From Acinetobacter sedimenti (lineage in GTDB: Bacteria > Pseudomonadota > Gammaproteobacteria > Pseudomonadales > Moraxellaceae): a stretch of 64,000 bases of DNA. The translations under genes were made by a program, and so were the position numbers. The stretch is from the NCBI RefSeq assembly GCF_022601685.1, contig NZ_JAKUML010000002.1, forward strand, positions 62,001 to 126,000. Direction: 5' to 3'. A model generated the notes under the pieces. It was not told the DNA's origin, made no database searches, and saw only the letters and a program-made list of their open reading frames with translations. Shown here in pieces: positions 17,698 through 27,190 of the stretch; the first letter of the stretch is position 1, and every line of letters begins with the position of its first letter.

Positions 17698-19317
17698 ATG
17701 GTGCCACATCTGACTCGACTTTTAGAACTTTGGCGCATCGCGGCGCATTATCGTTTGGATACGCTGATTCCTGCCGATGAGTTGCCTGCAAAAGCTCGTC
17801 CGATCGTCAAGTTGATTCGTGCCAATCCTGCGGCGTGGTCATCTCGTGAAAAGCGTAATCCGCTGAAATTAAAGCAAGCCTTAGAGGATATGGGACCGCT
17901 TGCAATCAAAATGGGACAATTGCTCTCGACGCGTCGTGACTTGATACCGCCTGAGATTTTATCGCAACTGACTTTGTTGCAAGATCAAGTCAAACCCTTT
18001 GCGGTGGATGTTGCTAAAGCTCGTATTAGCGATGCTTTCAAAGCCGATCTGAATACTTTATTCCAACGCTTCGATGAACAACCATTGGCTGCCGCATCGA
18101 TTGCTCAAGTGCATACAGCAGCATTGCATGATGGGCGTGAAGTGGTCGTCAAAGTCACTCGACCCGAGATTCGCCAGCAGATTGTCCGCGATTTCGAGAT
18201 TTTGACGTGGCTCGGTGGCTGGCTGGAACAGCGCCTTGAAGCTGCTCGTGCCTTACATGTCAGCGAGATTATCCAAGAATATCGTGCGGTGATTTTGAAT
18301 GAGCTTGACTTAACTATTGAAGCGGATAATACCCGCCGTATGCGACATAACTTCACTGGCTCAAGCATGATGTATGTGCCTGAAGTGTATATGGATAGCA
18401 CTGATGTGATGGTCGCTGAACGCATCACGGGCGTGCCAATTTCTGACACGGAAACTTTTGATCGACTCGGTATGGATCGTGCAGATTTGGCGGAAAAAGG
18501 CTTAACTATCTTTTTCACCCAAGTTTTTCGGGATAACTTTTTCCATGCCGATATGCACCCTGGTAATGTCTTTGTTGAAACCTTAAATCCGCAAAACCCA
18601 CGCTATATTGCGCTCGACTGCGCTATCATGGGCGAACTGTCCAAAGCCGATCAAATGACTGTTGCTCGGATGCTCCTTGCGGTGATGAATAGCGACTTTA
18701 TGCAACTGATCCAAATCGTGCATCAGGCAGGTTGGATTCCACCTGATACCGACCAAGATGGTTTAGCACGTGAGATGCGTCGCACCGTCGGTCCGATGGT
18801 CTCCAAGCCGATGGATCAGCTGGATTTTGCGGGGATTCTACTGCAAATCATGGATATTGCTCGACGTTTCCGCTTGGAAATTCCACCGCAATTGATGCTA
18901 CTGCTCAAAACTTTGGTGCATGTCGAAGGTTTGGGCACTGACCTCTATCCACAGCTCGACATTTGGAAGTTGGCAAAACCGATTCTCACCGAATGGGTCA
19001 AACAACAAATGAATCCTGCTAAGAATTTAAAAGAGCTAGGACAGCAAATTCCTGATCTGTTACTCGGTGCGCAGGACTTACCAAGTATGTTGATCGACGG
19101 TGTCAATGGTCTGAAAAATCAAGCGGTATGGCATGATCGCCAAATCCGTGAGCTACAAACGCTCCGCCTACAAGTCGCTCAGCAACAACGTCGCAATTGG
19201 ATTTTTGGCAGTATTTTTATTTTTCTACTCAGCCTTGCCATGATTACGCCGATTTTTATTGGCATTATTATCTATATTTTGGCGGCATTGGTGTCGATTT
19301 GGCGAGTGATGAATTAA
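17698..19317 (+). CDS. ubiB: Ubiquinone biosynthesis regulatory protein kinase-like UbiB
   Basis: UbiB is an atypical ABC1/ADCK-family kinase-like ATPase needed for coenzyme Q synthesis. It shows the invariant family motif MGPLAIKMGQLLSTR (KxGQ), then AAASIAQVHTA (the Ala-rich loop replacing the kinase Gly-rich loop) and FFHADMHPGN (catalytic loop). Two membrane segments close the C-terminus (about residues 497-537). The frame is open from a TTG at 17689, but AGGA at 17684-17687 is 10 bases from the ATG at 17698 and only 1 from the TTG, so the ATG is chosen (539 residues). Confidence 0.95.
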   Translation: MVPHLTRLLELWRIAAHYRLDTLIPADELPAKARPIVKLIRANPAAWSSREKRNPLKLKQALEDMGPLAIKMGQLLSTRRDLIPPEILSQLTLLQDQVKPFAVDVAKARISDAFKADLNTLFQRFDEQPLAAASIAQVHTAALHDGREVVVKVTRPEIRQQIVRDFEILTWLGGWLEQRLEAARALHVSEIIQEYRAVILNELDLTIEADNTRRMRHNFTGSSMMYVPEVYMDSTDVMVAERITGVPISDTETFDRLGMDRADLAEKGLTIFFTQVFRDNFFHADMHPGNVFVETLNPQNPRYIALDCAIMGELSKADQMTVARMLLAVMNSDFMQLIQIVHQAGWIPPDTDQDGLAREMRRTVGPMVSKPMDQLDFAGILLQIMDIARRFRLEIPPQLMLLLKTLVHVEGLGTDLYPQLDIWKLAKPILTEWVKQQMNPAKNLKELGQQIPDLLLGAQDLPSMLIDGVNGLKNQAVWHDRQIRELQTLRLQVAQQQRRNWIFGSIFIFLLSLAMITPIFIGIIIYILAALVSIWRVMN

Positions 19318-19373
19318 TCCATCACTTGCCTTTAATCTGCGTTGATGATGTTATTGACCTCACTTTTCAACAC

Positions 19374-19673
19374 CTAAAATCCGACCAATTGCCGTGCTTT
19401 AAACTGCAAAATTAACTGCAAGCTGGGGCAGTACACCACACCACCCAAGTTTAAAAAGTCGATCTGTTTGGCTCGCAGAGTATTTAAACAAAATGCTTTG
19501 CTTGTGTCATGCGCTAACACTTGTATGAGTTGCTGTTGTTGTAATGCAAGCGGTGACAATTGATGCTGTGAAAGTGGCATGACCTGATGTGAAATTGTCT
19601 TGTGTGAAGTGTTGCTGTGCGAACTGATGCTGTGTGAAGTGCTTTGCATGAAATGATTGACGATATGATTCAT
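19374..19673 (-). CDS. Small hypothetical protein (Ser/His/Gln-rich)
   Basis: A 99-residue frame with AGGA at 19681-19684, 7 bases before its ATG, downstream of creD in the same direction (133 bases apart). The first 45 residues are rich in Ser, His, Thr and Gln. The second half is more ordinary and hydrophobic (FLNLGGVVYCPSLQLILQF). I recognise no family. It could be a small gene in the cre transcript or a chance frame; the ribosome site is the main support. Confidence 0.4.
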   Translation of the reverse strand: MNHIVNHFMQSTSHSISSHSNTSHKTISHQVMPLSQHQLSPLALQQQQLIQVLAHDTSKAFCLNTLRAKQIDFLNLGGVVYCPSLQLILQFKARQLVGF

Positions 19674-19806
19674 GGCATTGTCCTTTGGTTCAATCTTGAG
19701 GTGTGCTATATGCCGAATTGCTCATACAGCACACGCTTTTTAATTTTGAATTGATGATTTTGGTTTAGTGGTTTCGGTTTAATGATTTCGGTTGAGTAAC
19801 TTTCGC

Positions 19807-21213
19807 TTAACCGTTCGACGTCGGATTTTTCAGACGCATCTGATACCAATCCACATTTCGGGTAATAAACATCACTGCAGCCACCAGTACAAAGGCAAAG
19901 ATCGAACCCATAAAGAAGGTTTTTTCCGCAGATTGTAAGAGCACATACATCACCACATACAGACTGCCCAACAGCACACTAAACAAGATCGCATGAAGCC
20001 ATTTCCCCATCACAAAGCGCAGATACCAACCGATCAAGCCAATACAGGCAATGGCGGCGATGTAGTAGGCGCTGAGGAAGCTATAATGCTCACTAAAGGA
20101 AAGTAACAGCAGAAAAAAAACCGACTGTGCAATACCGACCAATAGATATTGGATCGGGTGAATCGCCAAACCTTTCAGACTTTCAAACAAGAAGAAACTG
20201 GCAAAGGTAATCATGGTAATCATCCAGCCGTATTTAATCGCACGATCGGTCTGACTATAAACATTCACTGGTTCGATAAATTCCACCGCAAAACCTGATG
20301 CTTTAGACAATACTTCGCCCGTCTTGTCTTCATAGTAATCACTGCTCTGATGATTGTATTGACTACAGTTCATCGCATTCCAACAGCGCATATAGTCTTG
20401 GCGGTTTTGATAGCCCAGTGTGATGCTCTGCCATTTGGCGCTAAACTGCTGATCAAATGAACTGTTCTGAGTTGGCAGGCTATCGCCAAAGTATTTGGCA
20501 TCTGCCCAATTCCCTGTGGCATTAAATGTGGTTTTTTCAGTGGTGGGCACGAGGCTAAATACCTGCAAACCCTCTAGACTCATATCCAACGTAAAATCAA
20601 AATCATTCAGACTAAAATTCGGCAAAGCCACGCTCAGATATGAAATGCCACCGCCAGAACCTGTCTGCTGATATTCGGAAAAATCAAGTTGGCGCTTTGC
20701 CCCACCAATGGTCAAAATCGGCTTTTGATGCACACCACGTAAATCTTTAATCGGCAACACAAATCGAGCCGACTGCCAATCCAGTGTACGTTGATTTGCC
20801 GTGACGACCTGCTCGTTCACATGACGAAATTTCCCCTGACTTTTTAAAGTCGCCATATAGCTGGTGGCAGCATAAATCGTGCGCCGATATTTCTCATCAC
20901 TAACATCAAACTTGGCATCCCAGTCAATCTGTTCAGGGAAAAACAGTTGTTCGCCTGACTCACGACAGAGCTTATCTCTCAGCGCTGGATTCTCTCGATA
21001 ATCACATGCCACCATCTGCGTATACGGTACGGTAATAAATGGACTGACCAAGCGCTGTGAGTCGATTTGATTCCGCTCGATCTCCCGCACCACTTGATTT
21101 TGATAGCCCTCCCGTTCATAGACAATATAATTGACAAAGCTCAGCCCTAGCGCAAATACACCGAGCAAAGCACCTAAAATTAAGAGCTTTAAAAAGAGTT
21201 GACGTTGTTTCAT
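19807..21213 (-). CDS. creD: Cell envelope inner-membrane protein CreD
   Basis: CreD is an inner-membrane protein controlled by the CreBC two-component system; in other gamma-proteobacteria it affects envelope integrity and beta-lactam or colicin tolerance. The 468-residue protein has one N-terminal membrane segment (about 8-28), a large periplasmic domain with VSPFITVPYTQ, then several consecutive C-terminal membrane segments from about residue 320. The frame opens at a GTG (21225), but the ATG at 21213 has GGGA 6 bases upstream and starts at the usual MKQ. It has its own promoter region with an exact CreB tag at 21295-21310. Confidence 0.9.
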   Translation of the reverse strand: MKQRQLFLKLLILGALLGVFALGLSFVNYIVYEREGYQNQVVREIERNQIDSQRLVSPFITVPYTQMVACDYRENPALRDKLCRESGEQLFFPEQIDWDAKFDVSDEKYRRTIYAATSYMATLKSQGKFRHVNEQVVTANQRTLDWQSARFVLPIKDLRGVHQKPILTIGGAKRQLDFSEYQQTGSGGGISYLSVALPNFSLNDFDFTLDMSLEGLQVFSLVPTTEKTTFNATGNWADAKYFGDSLPTQNSSFDQQFSAKWQSITLGYQNRQDYMRCWNAMNCSQYNHQSSDYYEDKTGEVLSKASGFAVEFIEPVNVYSQTDRAIKYGWMITMITFASFFLFESLKGLAIHPIQYLLVGIAQSVFFLLLLSFSEHYSFLSAYYIAAIACIGLIGWYLRFVMGKWLHAILFSVLLGSLYVVMYVLLQSAEKTFFMGSIFAFVLVAAVMFITRNVDWYQMRLKNPTSNG

Positions 21214-21294
21214 GACACATCCCACTGTATTTATTCGACTTATTTATTGTCTTGATGTGAAATGTGTTTTCTGGGAGCGCTTGATGTGGAATAA

Positions 21295-21310
21295 GTGAAA
21301 TTTTGGTGAA
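21295..21310 (-). promoter_or_regulatory. CreB-binding tag upstream of creD
   Basis: The minus strand reads TTCACCAAAATTTCAC, an exact match to the described cre tag TTCAC-N6-TTCAC. It lies about 80 bases upstream of the creD start, in the 151-base gap after creC, in the orientation expected for creD activation. Confidence 0.75.
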
Positions 21311-21364
21311 GTTTCTGATTTAAGTCATTTGGGTTTAGTAATTTTAGTTTTAGTCATTTTGGGT

Positions 21365-22855
21365 TTAGATTTTTTTCAGTTGAATCTTCACCAAAACGCC
21401 TTGCAAATTTTTAACCTGAATGGCTGAAAACATATGATGATCAAAAGGCAAATCGGTATGCTGTTGCAAGGATGCAACATTTTCAATCTGAATCATTCCA
21501 CCTAAACCATCTAACACTTGCTGAACAATGGTCAAGCCAATACCAGAACTGCGTTGATGAGTATCGGGACGAGGCAAAGAATAGTAATGCTCAAAAATAT
21601 GCGTTATGGCAAAGTCAGGAATTAATGCGCCTTGATTAAATAGATCAATCTGAAAATGATTTTCTTGTTCAGTGAGTTGCACGATCACTACGCCTTCATT
21701 TGGTGTGAAATCTAAGGCATTATCCAAAACATTATTGATGGCTTGTTTTAACCAAAACGCATCGCTGTGAAGTTCACAATTCGGCTGAATATGTTGTATC
21801 AACTGGATATTTTTTTGTTGGATCCGACTACGCTGTGCTTCGATTAAACTTTCGATGAGCACAGAAAGATTCAACCGTTCTCGTTCAAATTTCTTCGCTG
21901 ATTTTTCCAAACGAGTGAGGAGTAACATGCGATCAATCAGATCACGTAGGCGTTTGCTTTGCTCTTCGATATTTTTGGCGAAATGTTGCTGATCATCGAG
22001 TGGTAATGGATCCTGTAAAATTTCGGCACTGGCTTGGATTGCCGTCAGTGGACTTTTCAGCTCATGAGTCAGCGTATTGACATAATGCTCAACATAGGCA
22101 CGATCTTCGAGTTTCTCACGCATTTCAGTCACAGCTTGGGTGACTTGATTGAGCTCTTTGGCGGAATAAAAATGCGGTGCTTCATTGACAGGTGCAAGTG
22201 CCTGCGCATAACGGCGCACCCGATCAATACTACGTCTCAACCACCATGCCACAATACTAGCAAACAGCAGACTGATGATCGCCACCCAAATGGCTTTTTC
22301 TAAGAAATGCTTTTGCGCACGACTGATATAAGGCTGTACGGAAAAATTGGGCTTGCCTAGACTGACCACACCGATCAGCTGACTATCATAAATAATCGGT
22401 GCCGCAATATACATGGTGCTACTTTGCTCATCATCGACATTGGTACGAGTCGAACGTGCGCCGTAACGCCCTCGCAGGGTCAGATAGACATCATTCCACT
22501 GCGAATAATCCTGTCCCGTACCCACACCTGTCGAGTCGTACAGTACAATACCCTTCGCATCGGTAATATAAATCTGCTGATGAATTTGATTTTTGCTGTG
22601 TTGCCAAATTTGCGCATGTAGATCACGAGATAAGGCATGTTGAATTTTTACATCAAACTCCGGCGTTTTAACATAGCCCGAATGCACATCTTCGGCGACC
22701 AGTTGCGCCACGATATTGGCATTTTCCGCAAGCGTGTCTTCGACCACTTGGCGCACATTGGGTTTAATCTGCTGATTGATGGTGTAGAGCATAAACCACA
22801 GCACTACGACCAAAATCAGACTAAAGAAAAACCAAATGCGCACAAAGATCGACAT
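21365..22855 (-). CDS. creC: Two-component sensor histidine kinase CreC
   Basis: A 496-residue membrane sensor. Two membrane segments (about 7-25 and 187-206) flank a periplasmic sensor with a LYDSTGVGTGQDYSQWNDVY stretch typical of CreC. A short linker leads to the dimerisation/phosphoacceptor domain with His264 in LTHELKSPLTAIQ, an N-box NVLDNALDF and a G-box SSGIGLTIVQQ. It phosphorylates CreB. It lies 15 bases downstream of the racemase remnant and in one direction with creB, but is separated from creB by two unrelated genes. Confidence 0.93.
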   Translation of the reverse strand: MSIFVRIWFFFSLILVVVLWFMLYTINQQIKPNVRQVVEDTLAENANIVAQLVAEDVHSGYVKTPEFDVKIQHALSRDLHAQIWQHSKNQIHQQIYITDAKGIVLYDSTGVGTGQDYSQWNDVYLTLRGRYGARSTRTNVDDEQSSTMYIAAPIIYDSQLIGVVSLGKPNFSVQPYISRAQKHFLEKAIWVAIISLLFASIVAWWLRRSIDRVRRYAQALAPVNEAPHFYSAKELNQVTQAVTEMREKLEDRAYVEHYVNTLTHELKSPLTAIQASAEILQDPLPLDDQQHFAKNIEEQSKRLRDLIDRMLLLTRLEKSAKKFERERLNLSVLIESLIEAQRSRIQQKNIQLIQHIQPNCELHSDAFWLKQAINNVLDNALDFTPNEGVVIVQLTEQENHFQIDLFNQGALIPDFAITHIFEHYYSLPRPDTHQRSSGIGLTIVQQVLDGLGGMIQIENVASLQQHTDLPFDHHMFSAIQVKNLQGVLVKIQLKKI

Positions 22856-22870
22856 GCTATTTTTCTCGTA

Positions 22871-23293
22871 CTAAGTCATAGTGGTCGGCGTTTTGGGAGC
22901 CGAAAAATCACTGAAATTTGCATGACCCAACGCCAAATTCACCGCTACTTCGGCATGAATCTGCGCTGAATCAAAAATCGCTGTATTTAAATCCAATTGC
23001 TCAGTCAATAAGACCAACTCAGTACAACCCAAAATGATTCCCTGCGCACCTGGAGCAGTTAAATCGTCAATCATGCTTTGAAATTTTTTTGCAGATTCAG
23101 CCAATACTTCGCCTGCATCCTGCCAACGGTTTTGTTGTTGGTATTCAGCGACTTCGGCGAAATTAACACTATTGATCATCACTTTGTCAGAGTTTAAACC
23201 ACCAAGCTGTTGCTTCACTTTGCGGTTGATAAATTGATAATAGAGCTGTGTCGATTCCCAACTCATTCCGCCAATCAGTCCGATGGTTTTCAT
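22871..23293 (-). pseudogene. Aspartate/glutamate racemase family, internally deleted
   Basis: The 140-residue frame begins like YgeA-type racemases (MKTIGLIGGMSWESTQLYY) and ends with their second half (GAQGIILGCTELVLL, then IFDSAQIHAEVAV). The middle of about 90-95 residues is missing: the text passes from GEVLAESAKKFQ to DDLTAPGAQG without the first catalytic cysteine motif (CTNTMH in the family). Family members are about 230 residues. The frame is intact, so the deletion is in-frame. The second cysteine (GCTE) remains. It cannot be an active racemase of the usual two-base type. Confidence 0.8.
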
Positions 23294-23337
23294 GTTTTAC
23301 TCCATCGCATTGTCAAATCACAGGTAACGCTGAATTA

Positions 23338-23796
23338 TTATTTCGTCCACAATAGCACTGAAACAATTCCCGCCGCAATCAATGGTCCAACAGGCACGCC
23401 ACGAAAGAAAGTCACGCCAATAATCGTCCCGACCAACAACCCTGTCACCACCGTCGGTTGATCAACCATCAAGGTCACACCTCGCCCACCAAGCCAAGCG
23501 ACCAATACACCAACGATCACCACAACCATGGTTTTCCAATGGCTAAAGACTTGCATCATATCTTCGGCTTGGATTTTGCCACTGACCAAAGGCGACAACA
23601 CCGCAATAGTGAGAATAATAATACCAAGATGCAAACCATACTTTTCCATCATCGGTGCATACTGCACCAATGGCGTATGTAATACGATCAGTAAAACTGC
23701 CGAAGCAATGGTGATCGAGGAGTTATGGCTAATCACACCCAAAGCAATAAAAACAAGGAGCAACAAAGAGATCGCATGTGCGGAAAGAAAAGACAT
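23338..23796 (-). CDS. DUF441 / UPF0756 family membrane protein (YeaL-like)
   Basis: A 152-residue integral membrane protein with four or more predicted membrane segments and the family features LSPLVSGKI and the C-terminal [17 protein letters not shown]. Function is unknown. It sits between creB and creC in the same direction (120 bases after creB, 44 bases before the racemase remnant), so it may be co-transcribed with the cre genes, although no functional link is established. Confidence 0.88.
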   Translation of the reverse strand: MSFLSAHAISLLLLVFIALGVISHNSSITIASAVLLIVLHTPLVQYAPMMEKYGLHLGIIILTIAVLSPLVSGKIQAEDMMQVFSHWKTMVVVIVGVLVAWLGGRGVTLMVDQPTVVTGLLVGTIIGVTFFRGVPVGPLIAAGIVSVLLWTK

Positions 23797-23916
23797 AATT
23801 AAAAAATGAAATACTCAGCAGGAAGCCGATATTATGCGTGAATGCGATCTAAACCGCTATTCGACTTCAGCGTAATACTTTCGATCATATCTATTTTCGA
23901 CCATATCAAAGGTAGA

Positions 23917-24645
23917 TTAATTCAGTTCTAAACTATAGCCAAAACCCCGATGGGTTTGAATCGGCTCTAGTTCCCTACGGACTTTTTTCAGCTTGGCACG
24001 TAGACTTTTGATATGCGTATCCACCGTCCGATCAAGACTATGATCGGGATGCTCCCACACTTGATCCATCAATTGCTGACGACTAAACACTTGCGTAGGA
24101 TGATCGATCAAAAATTTCAACAAACCATATTCATAGCGAGTCAGTTGTAAGGCTTCGCCAAAATAAAGAATCTGCAAACGCTCAGGCAGACATTGCCAAA
24201 CGGATTGTTGCGAAGCTTGTACAATATCATCGGCAGTATTTGCGAGCGAATTTGCTGATACAGAATTTTGCGACAGTTGCATGCGTCGCCAAACGGACTT
24301 AATCCGAGAAATAATTTCCCTTGCGCTAAATGGCTTATGACAATAATCATCCGCACCAATCTCTAGCCCAACGATCCGATCAATCTCATCATCACGAGCA
24401 GTCAAAAATAATAGCGGTGTATGGCAATATTGACGCAGTTGTTTACAGACTTCGAAGCCATCTATATCAGGCAAGCCCACATCGAGAATAATAAAATCAA
24501 AAGTGCGAAATTGTGTTTCAGTCAATGCCAACCGCCCTTGACTGACCCAAGTCACTTGCCATCCCTCACGCTCAAGCGCATATTTTAACGGCAAGACGAT
24601 GGCAGCATCATCTTCGACATAGAGTATCTGTTTGGCAGTGGTCAT
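23917..24645 (-). CDS. creB: OmpR-family response regulator CreB
   Basis: A 242-residue regulator. The receiver domain has the acidic pocket YVEDDAAIV, phosphoacceptor Asp55 in ILDVGLPDIDGFEV and the conserved Lys in CHKPFSAREI. The C-terminal winged helix shows LTRYEYGLLKFL and RTVDTHIKSLRAKL, as in OmpR/PhoB proteins. It is assigned as CreB because creC and creD follow and because an exact CreB tag precedes creD. Family knowledge: CreB activates genes bearing TTCAC-N6-TTCAC. It is first in the leftward cluster. Confidence 0.9.
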   Translation of the reverse strand: MTTAKQILYVEDDAAIVLPLKYALEREGWQVTWVSQGRLALTETQFRTFDFIILDVGLPDIDGFEVCKQLRQYCHTPLLFLTARDDEIDRIVGLEIGADDYCHKPFSAREIISRIKSVWRRMQLSQNSVSANSLANTADDIVQASQQSVWQCLPERLQILYFGEALQLTRYEYGLLKFLIDHPTQVFSRQQLMDQVWEHPDHSLDRTVDTHIKSLRAKLKKVRRELEPIQTHRGFGYSLELN

Positions 24646-24912
24646 AAGAGATTTGTTTGAGGAATAATGATTTTAAGATTAAGTAAAACAGCAGGTTTTC
24701 ACAAGTGATCTTTCTTTTAGAAATTATTTTTTAGAATCAATACGGCTTTTGAGATAACCGTGCCCTGTAAAATCATGACGGGATACAACACAACAATACA
24801 GGACGCATTGATCGAGGCGATGGATCAGTCTCAATCACTCATATTCGGATAAAATATGAATGGACTTAGTGTAAGCATTTTTACAAAAAAATCTATGCCA
24901 AAATGTAAAATT
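24646..24912. other. creB upstream region
   Basis: About 270 bases without a coding frame between creB and the xthA terminator. AT-rich; the creB promoter is expected here. I see no TTCAC-N6-TTCAC tag and no other convincing element in this stretch. Confidence 0.4.
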
Positions 24913-24955
24913 AAACCGATGGTTTCGCATCTGTTGACATTTCAACCATCGGTTT
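24913..24955 (-). terminator. xthA terminator with a long loop
   Basis: A perfect 12-bp stem (AAACCGATGGTT with AACCATCGGTTT) encloses a 19-base loop and is followed leftward by a T-rich run. It lies about 20 bases past the xthA stop. The loop and part of the stem (24931-24949) match 19 bases of the terminal repeat of the MITE-like element at 31638-31909. Confidence 0.7.
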
Positions 24956-24973
24956 TGATAAAACTAATCTGCG

Positions 24974-25795
24974 TTAAGCAATCTTATAATCAATAATCAC
25001 AGGTGCGTGGTCGCTAAACCATTGTTCTTTATACACCCAAGCATTGACTGTCCGATCTTTCCAATCTGGCGAGCAAGCATGATAATCAATCCGCCAACCG
25101 ACGTTGTTGGCACGGGCTTGACCTCGATTCGACCACCATGAATACAGCTCCGCTTCATCACGTACCACTCGAAAGGTATCGACATAACCTAAATCATCAT
25201 AAATATGATCAAGCCACGCACGCTCATGTGGCAGACAGCCTGACGATTTTTGATTGCCTGACCAGTTTTTAATGTCGATGCGCTTATGCACGATGTTGTA
25301 ATCACCACAGACGATGATGGATTTATTTTGTTTGCGCCAATCACTTAATATTTGTTGATATTGCTCAAGGAAATGATCTTTGCGAGCTTGCGCCTCATCA
25401 CCCGATGAGCCAGATGGCAAGTACAATGAGCAGATAAAAACATTTTCAGGTAGACCTAAATCAAACTCGGCACTGACAAAACGTCCTTGTGTATCGGCAA
25501 GCTCAAAACCTAAACCATTAGTGACGCTGACAAAAGGCAGACGACTATACACCGCCGTGCCTGCATAGCCTGCTTTTTGCGCTTCAAACATGTGCACATG
25601 CCAACCCTCAGGTTTAAAGGCATCTGTCCATTGATGTTCGCTAATGCGTGTTTCTTGCATACAGACCACATCGGCTTCGGACTGTTCGAGCCATTCAAAA
25701 AAGCCTTTTTTATGCGCAGAACGTAGTCCATTCACGTTGATTGAAACGACACGTAAAATTTTTGTCTCACTTGGATAGCTATCCTTTGGTATCAT
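24974..25795 (-). CDS. xthA: Exodeoxyribonuclease III (ExoA/XthA type AP endonuclease)
   Basis: Cleaves DNA at abasic sites and removes 3' blocking groups in base-excision repair. The 273-residue protein shows the family motifs SINVNGLRSA (Asn), VVCMQETRI (metal-binding Glu), ICSLYLPSG, CGDYNIVHKRID (catalytic Asp/Asn) and the terminal WFSDHAPV (Asp-His). The start at 25795 is the outermost in-frame ATG. It is divergent from pyrE. Confidence 0.93.
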   Translation of the reverse strand: MIPKDSYPSETKILRVVSINVNGLRSAHKKGFFEWLEQSEADVVCMQETRISEHQWTDAFKPEGWHVHMFEAQKAGYAGTAVYSRLPFVSVTNGLGFELADTQGRFVSAEFDLGLPENVFICSLYLPSGSSGDEAQARKDHFLEQYQQILSDWRKQNKSIIVCGDYNIVHKRIDIKNWSGNQKSSGCLPHERAWLDHIYDDLGYVDTFRVVRDEAELYSWWSNRGQARANNVGWRIDYHACSPDWKDRTVNAWVYKEQWFSDHAPVIIDYKIA

Positions 25796-25849
25796 GCCGA
25801 GCAGTATCCTTATTTCAAATTAACATGGTTAAAAACTGGAGCATAGCAC

Positions 25850-26500
25850 ATGACAACGACCAATACTTTTCAAGCCCAAGCATTTATCGACTTGGCATTA
25901 TCTCGTGGTGTGCTCAAGTTTGGCGAATTTACCTTAAAGTCAGGTCGTGTTAGTCCATATTTCTTCAATGCGGGCTTGCTCAATGATGGCGAGGCTTTGG
26001 CACTGCTAGCCAGTGGTTATGCTGATCAACTCATGCAATCTGAAGGCGTCGAAGTGATTTTTGGACCTGCCTATAAAGGCATTCCGTTTGTGGCTGCGAC
26101 CGCTGTGGCATTGGCACAGAACCATCAAAAAAGTGTGCCGTGGGGATTTAACCGCAAAGAAGCCAAAGATCATGGCGAAGGTGGTGTCTTGGTTGGTGCT
26201 AGCGTTGCGGGAAAAAAAGTGTGGATCATTGATGATGTGATCACCGCAGGCACAGCGATTCGTGAAGTAGTAACAATTTTGAAAAATGCAGGTGCTGAAA
26301 TCGCAGGCGTATTGGTGGCGTTAGACCGTCAAGAACGTGGTCAAGGCGAATTGTCTGCGATTCAAGAAGTACAAAAAGAGCTGAACATTCCAGTTCATGC
26401 TTTGATTACCATGAAGGATTTAATGGATTATTTGGATCAAAAAGGCGAAACAGCATCTTTGGAAAATATGCAGGCGTATCGCAGCCAGTATGGAATTTAA
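25850..26500 (+). CDS. pyrE: Orotate phosphoribosyltransferase
   Basis: Converts orotate and PRPP to orotidine monophosphate in pyrimidine synthesis. The 216-residue product has the usual length. Visible are [18 protein letters not shown], the active-site loop region [13 protein letters not shown] and the PRPP-binding signature [19 protein letters not shown] at 25850 is followed by [17 protein letters not shown]. It has its own terminator at 26529-26568. Confidence 0.97.
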   Translation: MTTTNTFQAQAFIDLALSRGVLKFGEFTLKSGRVSPYFFNAGLLNDGEALALLASGYADQLMQSEGVEVIFGPAYKGIPFVAATAVALAQNHQKSVPWGFNRKEAKDHGEGGVLVGASVAGKKVWIIDDVITAGTAIREVVTILKNAGAEIAGVLVALDRQERGQGELSAIQEVQKELNIPVHALITMKDLMDYLDQKGETASLENMQAYRSQYGI

Positions 26501-26528
26501 GAGTTTTTATTTCTAAGAATCAATAATC

Positions 26529-26568
26529 AAAAAAACCACAGTACGATGAATCGGCTGTGGTTTTTTTT
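26529..26568 (+). terminator. Rho-independent terminator after pyrE
   Basis: The arms CCACAG and CTGTGG are flanked by A-rich and T-rich tracts. Eight T residues follow the stem on the plus strand, and the upstream A run lets it also act leftward. Confidence 0.88.
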
Positions 26569-26606
26569 ATGCGCTCAACAGGATATTGAGCATTAATTTT
26601 GAAAAC

Positions 26607-27002
26607 TTATGAGCAAACAGGTGCCAACTTTTCAACACGCTTATATTTAAGCTGTGCAGATTTACCTTCTGGAAGACTTTGCTCAAGGATCAAATCTGTC
26701 GCACTCAAGGTATTAATAGTCAAAGTTTGCGTCACTTCACCATCTTCACGGATTTCGACATTTTTGCCGTTTACGGTGTAGTCATATTCTTCTTGGTCAA
26801 TGGCTTCGTTTGAGTCATCTTCGCAGTCGAACGCATACATGGTGATTTTACCATTACGAAGCTCAGTCACATTGGCAATGCCATCTTCAACTTTATCAAA
26901 AGCCCAATAACCGTCTGCAGCACCTGCGAATGCTTGGTTTGTCGCAAAAGTTACAATAAAAGATAAAGCGAGAGAGAGAAGCGTGTTTTGTTGGAGTTTC
27001 AT
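26607..27002 (-). CDS. Secreted hypothetical protein
   Basis: A 131-residue protein with a clear signal peptide (about residues 1-26, cleavage likely after NQAFA). The mature part is rich in Asp/Glu and beta-type sequence (GKITMYAFDC, VEIREDGEVTQTLTI) and ends in Cys-Ser. The mature part has two cysteines, which could form a disulfide in the periplasm. I do not recognise a family. It is a single-gene unit convergent with pyrE. Confidence 0.7.
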   Translation of the reverse strand: MKLQQNTLLSLALSFIVTFATNQAFAGAADGYWAFDKVEDGIANVTELRNGKITMYAFDCEDDSNEAIDQEEYDYTVNGKNVEIREDGEVTQTLTINTLSATDLILEQSLPEGKSAQLKYKRVEKLAPVCS

Positions 27003-27131
27003 GGCAATTCACCTGACAAGAGTTAGCAATGCTTTAATGATAGATCACTGTGAAAAAATGTCTAGTAATTATACAGAACTGCTTAGTCTGATTTACTTAA
27101 AAGTCCTTTCATTTCTTCATCACAGTGAAAC

Positions 27132-27163
27132 AAAATACCCAAACACGGTGGTTTGGGTATTTT
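27132..27163. terminator. Bidirectional terminator
   Basis: The arms AAAATACCCAAAC and GTTTGGGTATTTT are perfectly complementary, with a 6-base loop. It lies just past the end of the receptor remnant (27191) and so was probably the terminator of the once-complete receptor gene. Confidence 0.8.
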
Positions 27164-27190
27164 GCATGTTCAGCTTAAATCAAATCTATG

